This document shows, piece by piece, positions 1 through 11,166 of a DNA stretch of 64,000 nucleotides; position 1 is the first letter of the stretch, and every line of letters begins with the position of its first letter. A model generated the notes under the pieces. The model had not been told where the DNA came from and did not search any database. It saw only the letters and a list, made by a program, of their open reading frames with translations. Position numbers and translations under genes: made by a program. The DNA lies in assembly GCA_963576725.1 (NCBI GenBank), contig OY755241.1, positions 79,410,003 through 79,474,002 on the forward strand. The letters are read 5' to 3'. This DNA is from Azorinus chamasolen (lineage: Eukaryota > Mollusca > Bivalvia > Cardiida > Solecurtidae).

Positions 1-436
1 AACAGATACCCGCGATTTTCTTTAAATTCAAGCAGTTTTCCCCTAAAAATGGGTTTAGCTCAGGGTTTTTTCCCCAAATGGCAAACTACGCATGATTGTT
101 TCCTCTAATTAGCCATTTCTATAAAAGTCGGTAGCAAATTTTTCCCTTCAAGTGAAAAAAAGGCCAGCCCTATATATTTGGACAGCAAATCTCCCCAAAT
201 TGTTCAGTATGTAATCTACCCTAATACTCCTATATCAGACACCACACCCAATGTCTCCCTCTCCAATGGTCTGTAACGCTGAATAAAGTCAAGTGGGCAA
301 CATCTTGATAACTATAATAAATTGACATAGTAACATTGGGCAACATCTTGATAACTATAATAAATTGACATAGTAACAATGTGATCTGGGTCTATACTTT
401 GTGTCTGTTTGAATACTTAAGAGTAATAAAGATGAC
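1..436. repeat. AT-rich stretch with a short direct duplication
   Basis: No gene seen. About 42 bp beginning GGGCAACATCTTGATAAC is present twice in tandem (around 296-378), followed by TGATCTGGGTCTATACTTTG, a fragment of the hairpin-core MITEs found throughout the window. Confidence 0.5.
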
Positions 437-1112
437 CATTTTGAATAGATTTACACCAGTAGAAAATGTCATCATCAGTAGATTTACAGCAGTAAAAACA
501 TCATCATAATCAGTAGATTTACACCTGCAGAAATTGTCATTATCAACAGTAGACTTGCACCAGTAGAAAATGCACCAGTAGAAAATGTCACTGTCAACAG
601 TAGACTTACACCAGTAGAAAATGTCATTGTCAACACTAGACTTGTACCAGTAGAAAATGTGATTGTCAACAGTAGACTTGCACCAGACTTGCACCAGTAG
701 AAAATGTGATTGTCAACAGTAGACTTGCACCAGTACAAAATGTGATTGTCAACAGTAGACTTGCACCAGTCAACAGTAGACTTGCACCAGTAGAAAATGT
801 CATTGTCAATAGTAGACTTGCATCAGTAGAAATGTCACTGTCAACAGTAGATTTACACAAGTAGAAAATGTGATTGACAACAGTAGATTTACACCAGTAG
901 AAAATGTCATTGTCAACAGTAGACTTGCACCAGTAGAAAATGTCATTGTCAACAGTAGACTTGCACCAGTCAACAGTAGACTTGCACTAGTAGAAAATGT
1001 CATTGTCAACAGTAGATTTACACCAGTAGAAAATGTCACTGTCAACAGTAGATTTACACCAGTAGAAAATGTCAATGTCAACAGTAGATTTACACCAGTA
1101 GAAAATGTCATC
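437..1112. repeat. 36-bp minisatellite, about 18 units
   Basis: Tandem copies of a unit containing CACCAGTAGAAAATGTCA and TGTCAACAGTAGA, with some units truncated to 20-24 bp. Because the unit is a multiple of 3, several frames stay open on both strands; these are not genes. Confidence 0.93.
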
Positions 1113-1115
1113 ACA

Positions 1116-1735
1116 ACCACATAATGGTTGTACACTAATAAAATACAAAGTACAGAAGAATCTGCCTATAGCAACCACATAATGAATGTACTCTAATGAG
1201 ATGCAAAGTACGGTAAAATCTGCCAGTAGAGACCAAATAAAGAATACACATGGGGGTCTATAAGAGCAGGTTGTTGCTCAATCCTTTACAGGATAGTTAC
1301 ACCTTTAAATTCCTTTGCAAACAGAGTAGACTCTGATCATATGGCTTGTGTTTGCTTATGAAATTATATAGAGTGAGTAAGTTGGGTTATTTATAGTGAG
1401 TTATAGATCTGATTTTACAGTTCCTGTTACGTTTTTAAGAATTCCCTTCCATGTAATGCTATAATGAATTTCAGGTAATTAATCATCATAAAGTCATTAT
1501 ATCTCACATGAATATGCATGGGGTACAGGGTTAACTTTTTACCTCATAAATATTCATGTTAGAAATAATCATATCATGAATGCACATAGTTATTAACTAA
1601 TTCTATAGCTGTATATGAACACCATCATTAGTGGCCTGGCGAGAAATTGTAGAATCAAATCTCTATAATTCTTTAATCCTTTACTCCATGAATATTCATA
1701 TAAGAAATAAAATAACATCATAAATACACCGGAAT
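1116..1735. repeat. Hairpin-core MITE fragments, AT-rich
   Basis: Contains a reversed copy of the dominant TTAA-type MITE (about 1285-1535) lacking the centre of its hairpin, and pieces with ATGAATATTCATG. No exon with splice borders seen. Confidence 0.5.
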
Positions 1736-2170
1736 TTCAATAAAGAAGAATTTAGGTCTTATAGGCAGGCGGGTGCTTAATGAGGGGTAAAAGTCATACA
1801 GAACGCTCCAAAAAGAGATTTCTGCACGACTTTCATCCTGCATTAAGCTGCTACCTCTCTTACAGACTGGCATTAACCCTTTCCCTCATATAAACATGTT
1901 TTCATGCATTTGCAAACAGAGTAGACCCAGATCAGACGGCTCCTAGAGGAGCCGTCTGATCAGGGACTGCTCTGTTTGCTAATAGAATTTGATATATCTG
2001 GTTCTTTACTTTCTAAAATGTCTACAATGTTTCACCTTCCATATTAATTTACACATGTATATCTATTTTTTAATGAATATTCAGTAGGTATTCAAATTTG
2101 GCCTACATATAGAACAGGGAAAGGGTTAATACTAATTTTTAACATTGGGTTTAGAGAGGTTTTATTGTAT
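1736..2170. mobile_element. Pogo-like palindromic MITE (family C) split by a TTAA-type MITE
   Basis: The left half holds TGCTTAATGAGGGGTAAAAG and TGCATTAAGCTGC arms; the right half ends GAGAGGTTTTATTGTA. Between them sits a complete TTAA...TTAA element at 1873-2129, giving clear relative age: family C was there first. Confidence 0.75.
1873..2129 (-). mobile_element. TTAA-flanked hairpin MITE (family A2)
   Basis: Starts TTAACCCTTTCCCTC and ends GGGAAAGGGTTAA. The central hairpin arms meet at GGCTCCTAGAGGAGCC. Two other copies of this subtype (41064-41311, 46060-46305) share CAATATTTACTGAATATTCA-like sequence. Confidence 0.85.
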
Positions 2171-2229
2171 AAATGAATTAATTTTTATAACAACACATGG
2201 ATGCATGATTTGTTGGCCATGGTAGAAAT

Positions 2230-2506
2230 TGCAACACATCTATATATCATAAGCAAACAGCAAACAGAACAGACCATGATCAGACAGTTCCTACAGCAGC
2301 CATCTAACGATTAATTAGATTAACTGTTATTATAGCACATTGACACGGGAATTTTTGGCCATGGCAGAAATTATAGAATCATATTTATATTATACCATAA
2401 GCAAACAGAGCAGACCCTGATCAGACGACTCCTATAGGAGCCGTCTGATCTGGGTCTACTCTGTTTGCAAAGGCGTAGAAAGGCCTACTTACGGAGTAAA
2501 GGGTTA
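2230..2506 (+). mobile_element. TTAA-type hairpin MITE (family A), 5' end eroded
   Basis: Core arms CAGACGACTCCTATAGGAGC and a right end GGAGTAAAGGGTTAA. The left terminus is degraded. Confidence 0.65.
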
Positions 2507-2633
2507 AAACCCAAGAATATAACTTATTTTGGGAGCTTAATGTAGACAGGCTTTATAGTAACCTGTTATCTCATCTGGATCCAAACTGTTGGTTTAGTTC
2601 ATCATCAATAAGCATGGTTTGGTCAGTATCAGA

Positions 2634-2835
2634 GCAACAGATAAAGAACAGATAAAGGTGCGTAAAATACTAAAATCATCATTTCTCTATTAAACCCTAT
2701 GCTGTGACCACTCTTTCGAGTTGTCTTAAAGGAATGATGATTCTAAAGAGTGGTCATAACATAGTGTTTAGTAGCGAAATCACTGAAAAACTGTTTTAAT
2801 TTACGCATCTTATCTGGTCCTCTGGCAGTATCACA
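2634..2835. mobile_element. Family E palindromic MITE next to an LRRIQ3 donor
   Basis: Paired arms TGTGACCACTCTTT and AAAGAGTGGTCATAACATAG. The same element occurs near 9560-9757, 33163-33350, 35625-35760 and 44215-44372, and always runs on to ATCTTATCTGGTC-like sequence. Its end lies about 10-15 bases from the LRRIQ3 exon-3 donor. Confidence 0.75.
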
Positions 2836-2844
2836 GGACCGTAC

Positions 2845-2961
2845 CTCTGGTGTGTGGTAGAACAATGTTATTCGGAATACCGGCTGCTTTGTTGCATAAA
2901 TGCCACCGAACACAGCATCTTCTATAATCTCTTCATCTGACACAACAAAGTTGTCCAGTGC
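2845..2961 (-). CDS. LRRIQ3: LRRIQ3-like exon 3 (LRR cap / VSDEEII)
   Basis: Begins after TTGTAG with ALDNFVVSDEEIIEDAVFGG (human ALDHHVISDEEII). The best donor is GAG|GTACGG ending at 2845. The frame stays open to 2743, but that extra stretch enters a palindromic MITE ending near 2830, so it is unlikely to be coding. Confidence 0.75.
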
Positions 2962-5900
2962 CTACAATTGATAAACACATATCATGACATTTATCCCCCA
3001 TTGAGTCAGCTGGAATGATTCTAAACACGAAAAATCCAAATGCCCAAACCTGGATTCAAACCAGAGCAGTGAGGGGGTGAGTAATTGTAAAGCTGAACAA
3101 ATCAAGTAACCCTTTACCTATTCAATATTCATGTAAGAAATAATGACATCATGAATATTTCTTACCTAAATTTTTTACAATTTTTATAAACGTAAAATTT
3201 TAAAAGAAAATTTTAGCTTTGACAAAATCTATAGAGGCTGATCTATATTCATATGTCATAAAGCAAAAGAGCAGACCCTGATCTGGGTCCCTGCTTATAA
3301 AGCTTTTAGTTGAGTCTGAGTTTCGTTCTCAAGCTTTTGATTGGTCAGATTTGAGTTCTCAACCTTTTGATTGGTCAGATTTGAGCCAGAGGCTCAAATC
3401 TGACCAATCAAAAGCTTGAGAACGTACTCAGACTCAACTAAAAGTTTTATAAGCAGTGACCCAGATCATTCCTACAGGAGCCATCTGATTTGGGTCTACT
3501 CTCTTTGAAAAGGCGTGAAAAAGCATTTATATGGAGGAAAGGCTTAAGCACAATTTTGATAACACTAAATTTTGATTAGACTGACATACAGTAAACCCCA
3601 GAATTCTAGTATAGAGGAATTCAGATACTTTTATACAGGTGGCTGCTTAATGCAGGGTGAAAGTCGTCCAGAAAGCTCCTAGAGAAGTTTTCTGCATGAC
3701 TTTCACCCTGTATTAAGCTGCCACCTGTCTCCATGACCGATAATTATTCTAAATTGAATGTCCGGTTTAGAGGTGTTTTACTGTAGTGGCAAATAGTGGA
3801 GAGCTGATCCTTCAGGAGCAGTTGAATCTTGTTTGCATTAATTGCCTACATTTGTCTGTCCGAAAACTTAACCCATTCTCACATATTGATGCCTTCTGGT
3901 ATCTCTCTCATTTTTGAAGCCATTGTAATAAATTGAGCATTTGCTCCATAGGGAAATGGTTAGGTACTAAACCATACTTAATCAGCAATTACCTTGAGAG
4001 TCCAGACACTGTTGACCACATGGTGTCTGTAGTTCCGCTTCAGACTCAGCGGAGTATCAAAGAGTGTCAGGGCAGTCAGGCTAGGACAGGTGGCAAGGTT
4101 CTGGAGATTCTCATACTTTCCGAGCGGGTTATCATGGAGATGTAGGATTTTTAGATGGCGCAAGCCTGACCAGAAAGCTATACCTGGTATCATGGTCAGC
4201 TGAAAATATAAAAAATATCTAGCTTATAACCCCTTTACTTAACCCATTCCTGCATATTGACGCATTTTGATGCTTCTGTAAAAGTCACTTTGTGAAACCA
4301 TTGTGATAAATAGAGCATTTGCTCCACAGGAGCAAATGCTCTATTTATCACAATGGTTTCAAAACTACACAATTCTGAAAAATTCCTTTTCTCTAGATAA
4401 TGCTCCTTTTTGGTAGATTTAATCAAAGAGGTTAGGTCTAAAAAATAGCCTAAGTGGGAATGGGTTAATAAATATTCATGTAAGAAATAATGACATCATG
4501 AATACTAATCAGGAGAACATATTAAATGGTACACAAGTACAGACTTGTGTTTTCCCTGGCAGAAACTTCATATAAGAAATACAATGTACATGTTATGACA
4601 TCATGAATGTCTATAGGTGATTTTTTTTATATCTAATAAGGCCTATAATTTTATAGTCATGGAAAAAGTTGCAAACTAAAACCTATATTATTTCATAAGC
4701 AAACAGAGCAGAACCTGATCAGATGGCTCCTAAAAGCTGTGTGATCTGATTCTGTTCTGTTGCAAAGGCGTGAAAAGCCATCTCCATCTAGGAAAGCTAA
4801 GACAAATGTGCCGTTATAGTATTATCTCTCTAGCTGATAGAGATGCCCTTTGACACCTTTGAAAACAAAGCAGACCCAGATCATACAAATACTGTAGGAG
4901 TCCCCTGATCAGGGTCTGCTCTGTTTGCTTATGGCATATCTTAGATCTAATCCTTTACTATTTGTCTTAGTAATGTTTTCACTTGTTCTAGAAACTGTAG
5001 AAAGCCATATAAGCCAATTAGTCAGTTAACATTCATACTAGGTGGAGTCTGCACGAATATTCATCAGGTTGGATGAGAATTGCCTTAATTGTTAGCCCTT
5101 TATCTGTAGAGGCACGATGTCTTTGAACACAGCGTAGACCCAGATCAGATGGCTCCTACAGGATCTGGGTCTAATCTGATTGTAAATGTGCTCCGTCTGC
5201 TTATGGGATACTACAGATTTGACTACAGTTTCTATCAAGGTTTATGCCATTATAAAAACAAGAGGGCCATGAGGCCCTGAAGCGCTCACCTGAGATACCC
5301 ATGGGACGGGGCCATCATTTGTACAACCTTGGTAGAGAACCCCAAGGCAAAGCAGTATGCCATTAATTAAAGGTCTAAGCCTTATAGTTTCAGAGAAAAA
5401 TGATATAGTTTTCCCATGAAAACTGATAAGCCAGGGCCAAGTTTCGCCCAGAGGTCATGGTCGTAAGTTGAACAATCTTGGCAGAGGACCACAAGCCTAA
5501 GCTACATGCCAAATATCAAAGGTCTAGGCCTTACAGTTTCAGAGAAGAAGATTTTTAAATATTTTCCTATGAAAAACTGATAAGCCCTTGGGCGGGGCCA
5601 TTTTTGGCCCATGGTCATAATAAGAACAATCTTTGTAGAGGACCATTAGATCATGCTACATACCAACTATCAAAGGTCTAGGCCTTACAGTTTCAGAGAA
5701 GAAGAATGTTAAAGACTTTCCTATGAAAAACTGATAAGCCCTTGGGCGGGGCCATTTTTGGCCCGGGGGTCATAATTTGAACAATCTTTGTAGAGGACCA
5801 TTAGATCATGCTACATGCCAAATATCAAAGGTCTAGGCCTTACAGTTTCAGAGAAGAATTTTTTTAAAGATTTTCCTATGAAAAACCGATAAGCCCCGGG

Positions 5901-8234
5901 GCGGGGCCATTTTTGGCCCGGGGGTCATAATTTGAACAATCTTTGTAGAGGACCACTAGATCATACTACATGCCATATATCAAAGGTCTAGGCCTTACAG
6001 TGTCAGAGAAGAATTTTTTTAAAGATTTTCCTATGAAAAACCGATATGCCCCGGGGCGGGGCCATTTTTGGCACGGGGGTCATAATTTGAACAATCTTTG
6101 TAGAGGACCACTAGATCATACTACATGCCATATATCAAAGGTCTAGGCCTTACAGTTTCAGAGAAGAAGATTTTTAAAGATTTTCCAATGAAAAACTGAT
6201 AAGCCCTTGGGCGGGGCCATTTTTGGCACGGGGCTCATAATTTAAACAATCTTTGTAGAGGACCATTAGATCATGCTACATGCCAAATATCAAAGGTCTA
6301 GGCCTTACAGTTTTAGAGAAGAAGATTTTGAAAGATTTTCCTATGAAAAACTGATAAGCCCTTGGGCGGGGCCATTTTTGGCCCGGGGGTCATAATTTAA
6401 ACAATCTTTGTAGAGGACCATTAGATCATGCTGCATGCCAAATATCAAAGGTCTAGGCCTTACAGTTTCAGAGAAGAAGATTTTTAAAGATTTTCCTATG
6501 AAAAACTGATAAGCCCTTGGGCGGGGCCATTTTTGGCCCGGGGGTCATAATGTGAACAATGTTTCGTTCCCCCTAGCCACTGATGCTTCTGACAAAATTT
6601 GGTTAAAATCGGGTCAGTAGTTTCAGAGGAGATGTCGTTTGAAAATGTGGACGGACACCGGACGACGGACGCCGGACGGACGCCGGACGACGGACAAATA
6701 GCTGTCACAATAGCTCATCCTGAGCCTTCGGCTCAGGTGAGCTAACAAGAGCTGTCTGCGGACAGCGTGCTCCAATTGCTTTAGTGCTGGATAGTATAGT
6801 GTAAGTCTAAGTCGGAAAGGGGAGATAACTATAGCAAAATTAATTTTAGGGTTACGTGCCCTTGTGAAATAGGTTAACATGCATACCAAATTTGAACCAA
6901 ATATCTTGGACAGTTTCTGAGACATGGACCTTAACATAAAACTTAACCAACAATGAAAATTTTAATGTATTTTTATGTTGTGACCATTTATTAGAGACTA
7001 TGAAATAATATTAATGAGTGGTCATAACAAAGGCTATTTTAAGACCTGGCCTCTTTGAATAAATCTACTGAAAACAAGCATATAATAGGAACAACTAAAA
7101 AGGATATCACTCTGCTTAATTGAGGATCTGTATTTATAAATGGTTTATTGCTTTCCTGATTTAAAATAGCATTTTATAATTACTATATACGGTTTATACT
7201 AATACTTTAGGTGTTCTGACTGACAAATTCGGCAAACAATGCAGACCCAGGTCAAACAGCTCCTGAAGGATCAGTTTAATCAGTGTCTTGATATTTAAGT
7301 TAATTTAAGATAGCTCAACACCTTTCCTGTTGAACATTCAAGAAATAGATGATGACATCATAGTATTAGACTATCTATTAGCTAATACAAATGACATATG
7401 ACATAATGTTCATAGGATATGTTGGTGTTGGTAGAAACTGTACAGTCTGATCTATCATAAACTCATAAGAAAAAGATGCAAACCCTGATCAGATGAGTAC
7501 AGAAGCAGTCTGATCTGGGTTAACTCTGTTTGCAAAGGCATGAACAGGTGTTTAAATTGAAGGAAATGGTTAGCCAGCATTCCCTCATATTGGTGCCTTT
7601 TGACGCCTCAGTAAAAGTCACTTTTTGAAACTATTGTGATAAATAGAGCATTTGACCCATAGGAGCAAAATTTATGCTCTATTTATCACAATTGTTTCAA
7701 AGCTACAGAGTTTCCTTTTTTCTCTTCAGCAGATTTATTCAAAGAGATTCTGTCTAAAATAGCCTATGAAGGAATTACTTAAGAGGGTCCTCGTCACAAT
7801 TTTACTTGTGTATGTCAACCACGCAAACTTCAAAAACTGTCTTTGCTACTCCTTACCTGGTTTCCATGCAGATCTAACTTCACAAGCTGCCTGCAGGGCG
7901 CCAATCCATCTATTTTTGTAAGGAAGTTATTATTAAGGATACATATTTTGAGATTCAAACAATAACTGAGGTCCCCAATTTTTCTCAGGTGTACTCCACA
8001 TAGTTTCACTAATTTAAGCTGTGACACGTCCTTCACATTTTTGCCATTCACTGGCCCACACTTGTTGACAAGGTAGGTCTGCGATGGTGTCTTCAGCAGT
8101 CCTTGTGTCTCTGCCTGTCTAATGGTCTCCTCTTCCCTCTGCTTGTAATATTTGTCAAGATTGCTGAGGTTAGAAGCCTCCTTCTGGGTCTCATGGAGAC
8201 GCTGGAACTTTGTCCAGTCTGGTATGCTGACCAT
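2845..8234 (-). CDS. LRRIQ3: LRRIQ3-like leucine-rich-repeat protein, 5' part (3 exons; 3' end not found)
   Basis: Coding exons in reading order: 8234-7857, 4199-3993, 2961-2845, all joined in phase 0, giving 234 residues. Similarity to human LRRIQ3 is clear: LCGVHL...LNLKICILNNNFLTKI, QLVKLDLHGNQ, HLKILHLHDN, CPSLTALTLFDTPLSLK, YRHHVVNSVWTLKALDNF, VVSDEEII. That is about five leucine-rich repeats (roughly residues 73-190) capped by an LRR-cap-like VNSVWTLK segment. The IQ calmodulin-binding motif expected downstream was not found between 1 and 2740, which is repeat DNA, so the rest probably lies off the left edge. LRRIQ3 is poorly studied and linked to testis or ciliated tissue in mammals; a function here is not shown by the sequence. 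Confidence 0.82.
2990..3095 (-). repeat. tRNA-derived SINE fragment
   Basis: On the minus strand, CCCCTCACTGCTCTGGTTTG leads into GGTTTGAATCC, a pol III B-box. It resembles the clearer SINE at 42775-42910. The A-box end is lost. Confidence 0.5.
3106..3547 (+). mobile_element. Family A MITE with a nested palindrome
   Basis: Outer ends GTAACCCTTTACC and GGAGGAAAGGCTTAA. Its hairpin arm is interrupted at GGGTCC by palindrome G (3291-3456). Confidence 0.75.
3291..3456. mobile_element. Palindrome G (insert inside a MITE core)
   Basis: Starts CTGCTTATAAAGCTTTTAG and ends with its inverted complement, AAAAGTTTTATAAGCAG. The left arm has an internal duplication around TTTTGATTGGTCAGATTTGA. A mirrored copy is at 47961-48127. 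Confidence 0.8.
3587..3785. mobile_element. Family C pogo-like palindromic MITE
   Basis: Ends TACAGTAAACCCC and GGTGTTTTACTGTA (TA-flanked, inverted). The core pairs GGTGGCTGCTTAATGCAGGG with its complement around AAAGCTCCTAGAGAAG. It lies between LRRIQ3 exons 3 and 2. Confidence 0.85.
3993..4199 (-). CDS. LRRIQ3: LRRIQ3-like exon 2 (LRRs)
   Basis: 69 codons between TATTTTCAG and AAG|GTAATT. It reads LTMIPGIAFWSGLRHLK onward to VNSVWTLK, matching human FWNGLKNLKLLYLHDN through VNSIWPLK. Contains two full LRRs and the start of the cap. Confidence 0.88.
4239..4468. mobile_element. Family B palindromic MITE (TTAA ends)
   Basis: TTAACCCATTCC to GGAATGGGTTAA. Core: ACCATTGTGATAAATAGAGC, GCATTTGCTCCACAGGAGC, and the inverted arm. 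The right TTAA is shared with the next MITE. About 15 copies of this family occur in the window. Confidence 0.9.
4465..4800 (+). mobile_element. Family A MITE sharing a TTAA with its neighbour
   Basis: Starts at the right TTAA of the preceding element, with AATATTCATGTAAGAAATAATG next, and ends at AGGAAAGCTAAG. Core arms are diverged. Confidence 0.7.
4835..5100 (-). mobile_element. Family A MITE, reversed
   Basis: AACAAAGCAGACCCAGATCA, then GATCAGGGTCTGCTCTGTTTG. A second partial copy follows at about 5095-5256 and is cut by the repeat starting at 5257. Confidence 0.65.
5257..6744. mobile_element. Molluscan AGAGGGCCATGAGGCC repeat with about 8 tandem 155-bp units
   Basis: Head AGAGGGCCATGAGGCCCTGA and CGCTCACCTGAG; tail with CGGACGACGGACGCCGGACG repeats and GAGCCTTCGGCTCAGGTGAG. 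The interior repeats a unit with GGGCGGGGCCATTTTTGGC and AAAGGTCTAGGCCTTACAG. No coding frame is conserved. Similar repeats are familiar from mollusc genomes; the class is unknown to me. Confidence 0.8.
6745..6955. repeat. Second dispersed repeat (ACAAGAGCTGTCTGCGGACA)
   Basis: Abuts the preceding element. Contains a small hairpin GCTGTCTGCGGACAGC, GGAGATAACTATAGC and ACCAAATATCTTGGACAG. Non-coding; looks like a dispersed repeat rather than a gene. Confidence 0.45.
6960..7568. repeat. MITE remnants
   Basis: A family-E-like palindrome (GTGACCATTTATTAGAG / GAGTGGTCATAAC, 6978-7030) and a diverged family A copy at about 7318-7568 with GCAAACCCTGATCAGATGAG. No gene seen. Confidence 0.5.
7569..7783. 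mobile_element. Family B MITE
   Basis: GTTAGCCAGCATTCCC to GAAGGAATTACTTAA, with the ATTGTGATAAATAGAGCATT core. Lies in the LRRIQ3 intron just before the first coding exon. Confidence 0.75.
7857..8234 (-). CDS. LRRIQ3: LRRIQ3-like exon with start codon
   Basis: 126 codons ending DLHGNQ at donor CAG|GTAAGG. The start sits in GTCACCATGG, a strong initiation context. Residues 1-70 are charged and not clearly alignable with human; the LRRs begin around residue 73. An acceptor-like TTTTCTTTCAG ends at 8320, so the exon probably reaches 8319, with 8235-8319 as 5' untranslated sequence and a non-coding first exon further right. Confidence 0.82.
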
Positions 8235-8312
8235 GGTGACAGATGGACAAGGCCACTACCACTGCAGGTATCTGTATAGAGGACTCAGGATTCACTGGTC
8301 ACTTAGTCCCAA

Positions 8313-8463
8313 ACAATCTCTGAAAGAAAATAAATTAGCTTTTAACAATTACTGTCAAAATATTGGTTAATCCTTTCCTTAATAATCTCTGAAACAATCT
8401 CTTAAAGAAAATAAATTAGCTTTTAACAATTACATGTACTGTCAAAATATTGGTTAACCCTTT
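8313..8463. repeat. Direct duplication spanning the LRRIQ3 upstream acceptor
   Basis: About 65-72 bp beginning AACAATCTCTGAAAGAAAAT is repeated at 8313 and 8392. The first copy holds the presumed 3' splice site (minus strand TTTCTTTCAG). The second reads TTTCTTTAAG and is a weaker acceptor. Confidence 0.75.
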
Positions 8464-8509
8464 CCTTAATAAATATTTATGCAATAATTGATCACTTCAT
8501 CAATATTAA

Positions 8510-8722
8510 TTAACCTTTTCGCTGCCAATGCCGGAACTGTGATTACCTATGTAAACAGTTTGGATCCAGATGAGACGCCGAGTAACTCGGCGTCTCATCA
8601 GGATCCAAACTGTTTGTTGCTGTTACTTTATTTTTGAAACAAAAATGAAGAAAATCAAAAGAATGAAAATTTGTAGCAGACGACAAAGTAAGCAGACGAG
8701 AGTTTGGCAGCGAAAGGGTAAA
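8510..8722. mobile_element. Family I TTAA-type MITE
   Basis: TTAACCTTTTCGCTGCCAA to TTGGCAGCGAAAGGGTAAA. The core pairs GTTTGGATCCAGATGAGACG with its complement around CGCCGAGTAACTCGGCG, so its apex differs from the GCTCC apex of the other families. Confidence 0.85.
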
Positions 8723-9559
8723 CTTAATCTTTTATAGATAAATATTTAAAAGCCGGTTGTTGGCTTAAACACAAACTGTAGGATCCTATTTATATATCAT
8801 TTCATAAGTAAACAGAGTAGACCCTGATCAGAAAGCTCCTACTGGATCTGTCTGATCTCTGTCTACTCTATTTGGTAGGAAAGAAACTTCAATAATTTGG
8901 TACATGTTTATAAAATATACACTGCAAAATCTTGCTAATCCTAACTTTTAGTAATAGTGAATAATTGGCTTGTTTCATGCATGAAAAAAAGTCATGCAGA
9001 AAGCTCCGACAGCTCGTCTAAGACTTGTAGTAATCGTCCTGCATTAAGCACAGACAATGATACTTATACGTGTTGGATAAGCGAGGTTTTACTAAAGTGT
9101 AAATCTAAATATCGCCCAATCCTGAGCAAAGGGCTTCTCTGTGGCACTGTACAAAGGGCTTCTCTGTGGCACTGTACAAAGGGCTACAGCAATCCCCTAA
9201 TCGTGTAGTACATGGTCTGCATCTTTTTACTTATATGTAAACTGTTTCAATAAATTGAAGTTTTTAAATGTAAATTGTTCCAAGAAGATGAAGTGTTGAA
9301 TGAACTGTAAATCCCAAATTACCTGTGTTTGCTATTAGGATTATAAAGTCCAATTAATTCAACTATTCATTCCAGTATTCAGAAATTGATTATTTCTAAC
9401 ACGAACCAACCAATCAATCATCATTTAGTATTGAATACAACACTGCCTATTCAAAAGCAACATTGACTACCCTAATTACCCTAAGAATTCCGACAAAACA
9501 AACTGTGGCAATAGTGCAGACTCAGGAGCTGTATGATCAGGATTTTATTCTGTTGCTCA
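8723..9559. repeat. Intergenic, partial MITE cores
   Basis: Family A core piece (8800-8880), family C arm piece with TCATGCAGAAAGCTCC (8990-9050), and a 26-bp duplication of AAAGGGCTTCTCTGTGGCAC (9127-9178). No supported gene. Confidence 0.45.
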
Positions 9560-9757
9560 GAGTAATAACTTTTTGTTACGTGCGTACTCAAGTATTAAAA
9601 TTGTCAATTCTCCACCAAACCCTATGTTGTGACCACTCTTTAGAATCCTCTCGAAGAGACAATTCTAAAGTGTGGTCACAACATAGAGTTTGTTGGAGAG
9701 ATAAAAAAGTTATTCTTGAAAATGTTTTAATTAACACAATCATCTTATCTAGACCTC
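9560..9757. mobile_element. Family E palindromic MITE
   Basis: CCCTATGTTGTGACCACTC pairs with GTGGTCACAACATAGAG, and CCAAAC / GTTTGTTGG flank it. Ends ATCTTATCTAGACC. Confidence 0.85.
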
Positions 9758-9820
9758 AGTGTATTGTTGGTAAACCCTGCCATGTTATGAAAATGGTATT
9801 AGAGTATTATTAGGGTACAG

Positions 9821-10022
9821 TTAACCCTTTACCTCATAGGCTATTTTTAGATACAACCTCTTTGTAGAAATCTACCGAAAAGGAGCATAAACTAGAGAAA
9901 AGGAACATTTTCGAATTTTGTAGTTTTAAACAATTGTAATAAAATGCTCTATTTATCACAATGGTTTCACAAAGTGACTTTTACAGAGTCATCAAAAGTC
10001 GTCAATATACGGGAATGGGTTA
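9821..10022. mobile_element. Family B MITE, reversed and partly deleted
   Basis: TTAACCCTTTACCTCATAGG to GGGAATGGGTTAA. The left core arm is shortened, so the hairpin is mostly lost. Confidence 0.8.
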
Positions 10023-10034
10023 AACCTGACATTA

Positions 10035-11166
10035 AAGTATCAGTATCTATATGACTAGTGTTAGCTTAATGCAGGCTGTAAGTCATGCAGATAGCTCCTG
10101 AAGGGGCCTTCTGCATGACTTTCACCCTTTTTATCATGTAAAACTTTCCATTGAATTTTTGGCTTAGACAAAAAGTGTAGGATCAGGACTATATCATACT
10201 ACAAGCAATCAGCAGACCTTGATCAGACAGCTCCTATAGGAGCCGCCTCATCTGGATCTACTCTGTTTGCAAATATGTGAGAAGGTGTTTATACATGAAT
10301 GATAGGGTTGAGTTGGACTGACATGGAAACAAACAGTGTAGACCCTAATCTGGGTCTGCAACATTTTGTCTGAATTTGTCTGTTCAAATACTTACGGTCT
10401 AAATTTGTCTGTTCAAATGCTTACGGTAAATAGGGTATATTTGCATACAATATCTTTCAACACACTAAGTAACAATTCTTGTTATAGTGATGTACATGTA
10501 CCTATTCTTTAAAAAAAGAGTCGCCAACAAATTTTGCAATTTTTCCACTCAAATTATTGTCACTCTGATTATGGTTTACAAACAAACAAGCAAAATGTTG
10601 TCATTGGCAGACAACAATTATTCATGGCAACAATTGCGTGTTAACCCTTACAAAGCTGAATTTTCAAATGGACTACATGTATTGCAAAATTCAAAGAGGT
10701 CAAGCTCATAGCAAATATTTAGGGATTTTTCTAAAGAAAAGTGTAACATGACAAACAGGGCAGACCCTGATGAGAGGGCAACTCTATGAGCCCAGTACTG
10801 CTCTCATCTGGGTCTGCACTGTTTGTAAAGGACATTAGTGAATTCTTTCCCCCATTGTAAGGGCATTGATTACTCTATCGACAATTATAACCAGCCCACA
10901 ATGAACTGTTAAATGTTTAATGTCATCTCCTAATTTGTGTGGTTCCTACTAATTCTTTGCACCGTTAGAAATTGCTGTCTACTAGAAATGCTATCTGCTG
11001 CAAATCTGTTATAAAAGATGCATTCAGTGTGTCAAACAATTTAGAATCTGATCAGACGCCGAATTAATTGGCATTTCATCTGGATCCAAACTGTTAATTA
11101 ACCTAACCTATAAATTCGCCATTAGTATGCAAATATTTAAATTAAACAGATCTATACTCTTGATAG
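10035..11166. repeat. Intergenic MITE fragments
   Basis: Family C core (10065-10130), family A core (10180-10290), an H-type core (10750-10825, ACAAACAGGGCAGACCCTGA), and an I-type fragment (11040-11095, CATCTGGATCCAAACTGTTA). No gene seen. Confidence 0.5.

Noticed and set aside
1..2740. Search for the IQ-motif exons of LRRIQ3
   Set aside because: No minus-strand frame with splice borders and an IQ-like pattern was found; the interval is explained by a minisatellite and MITEs.
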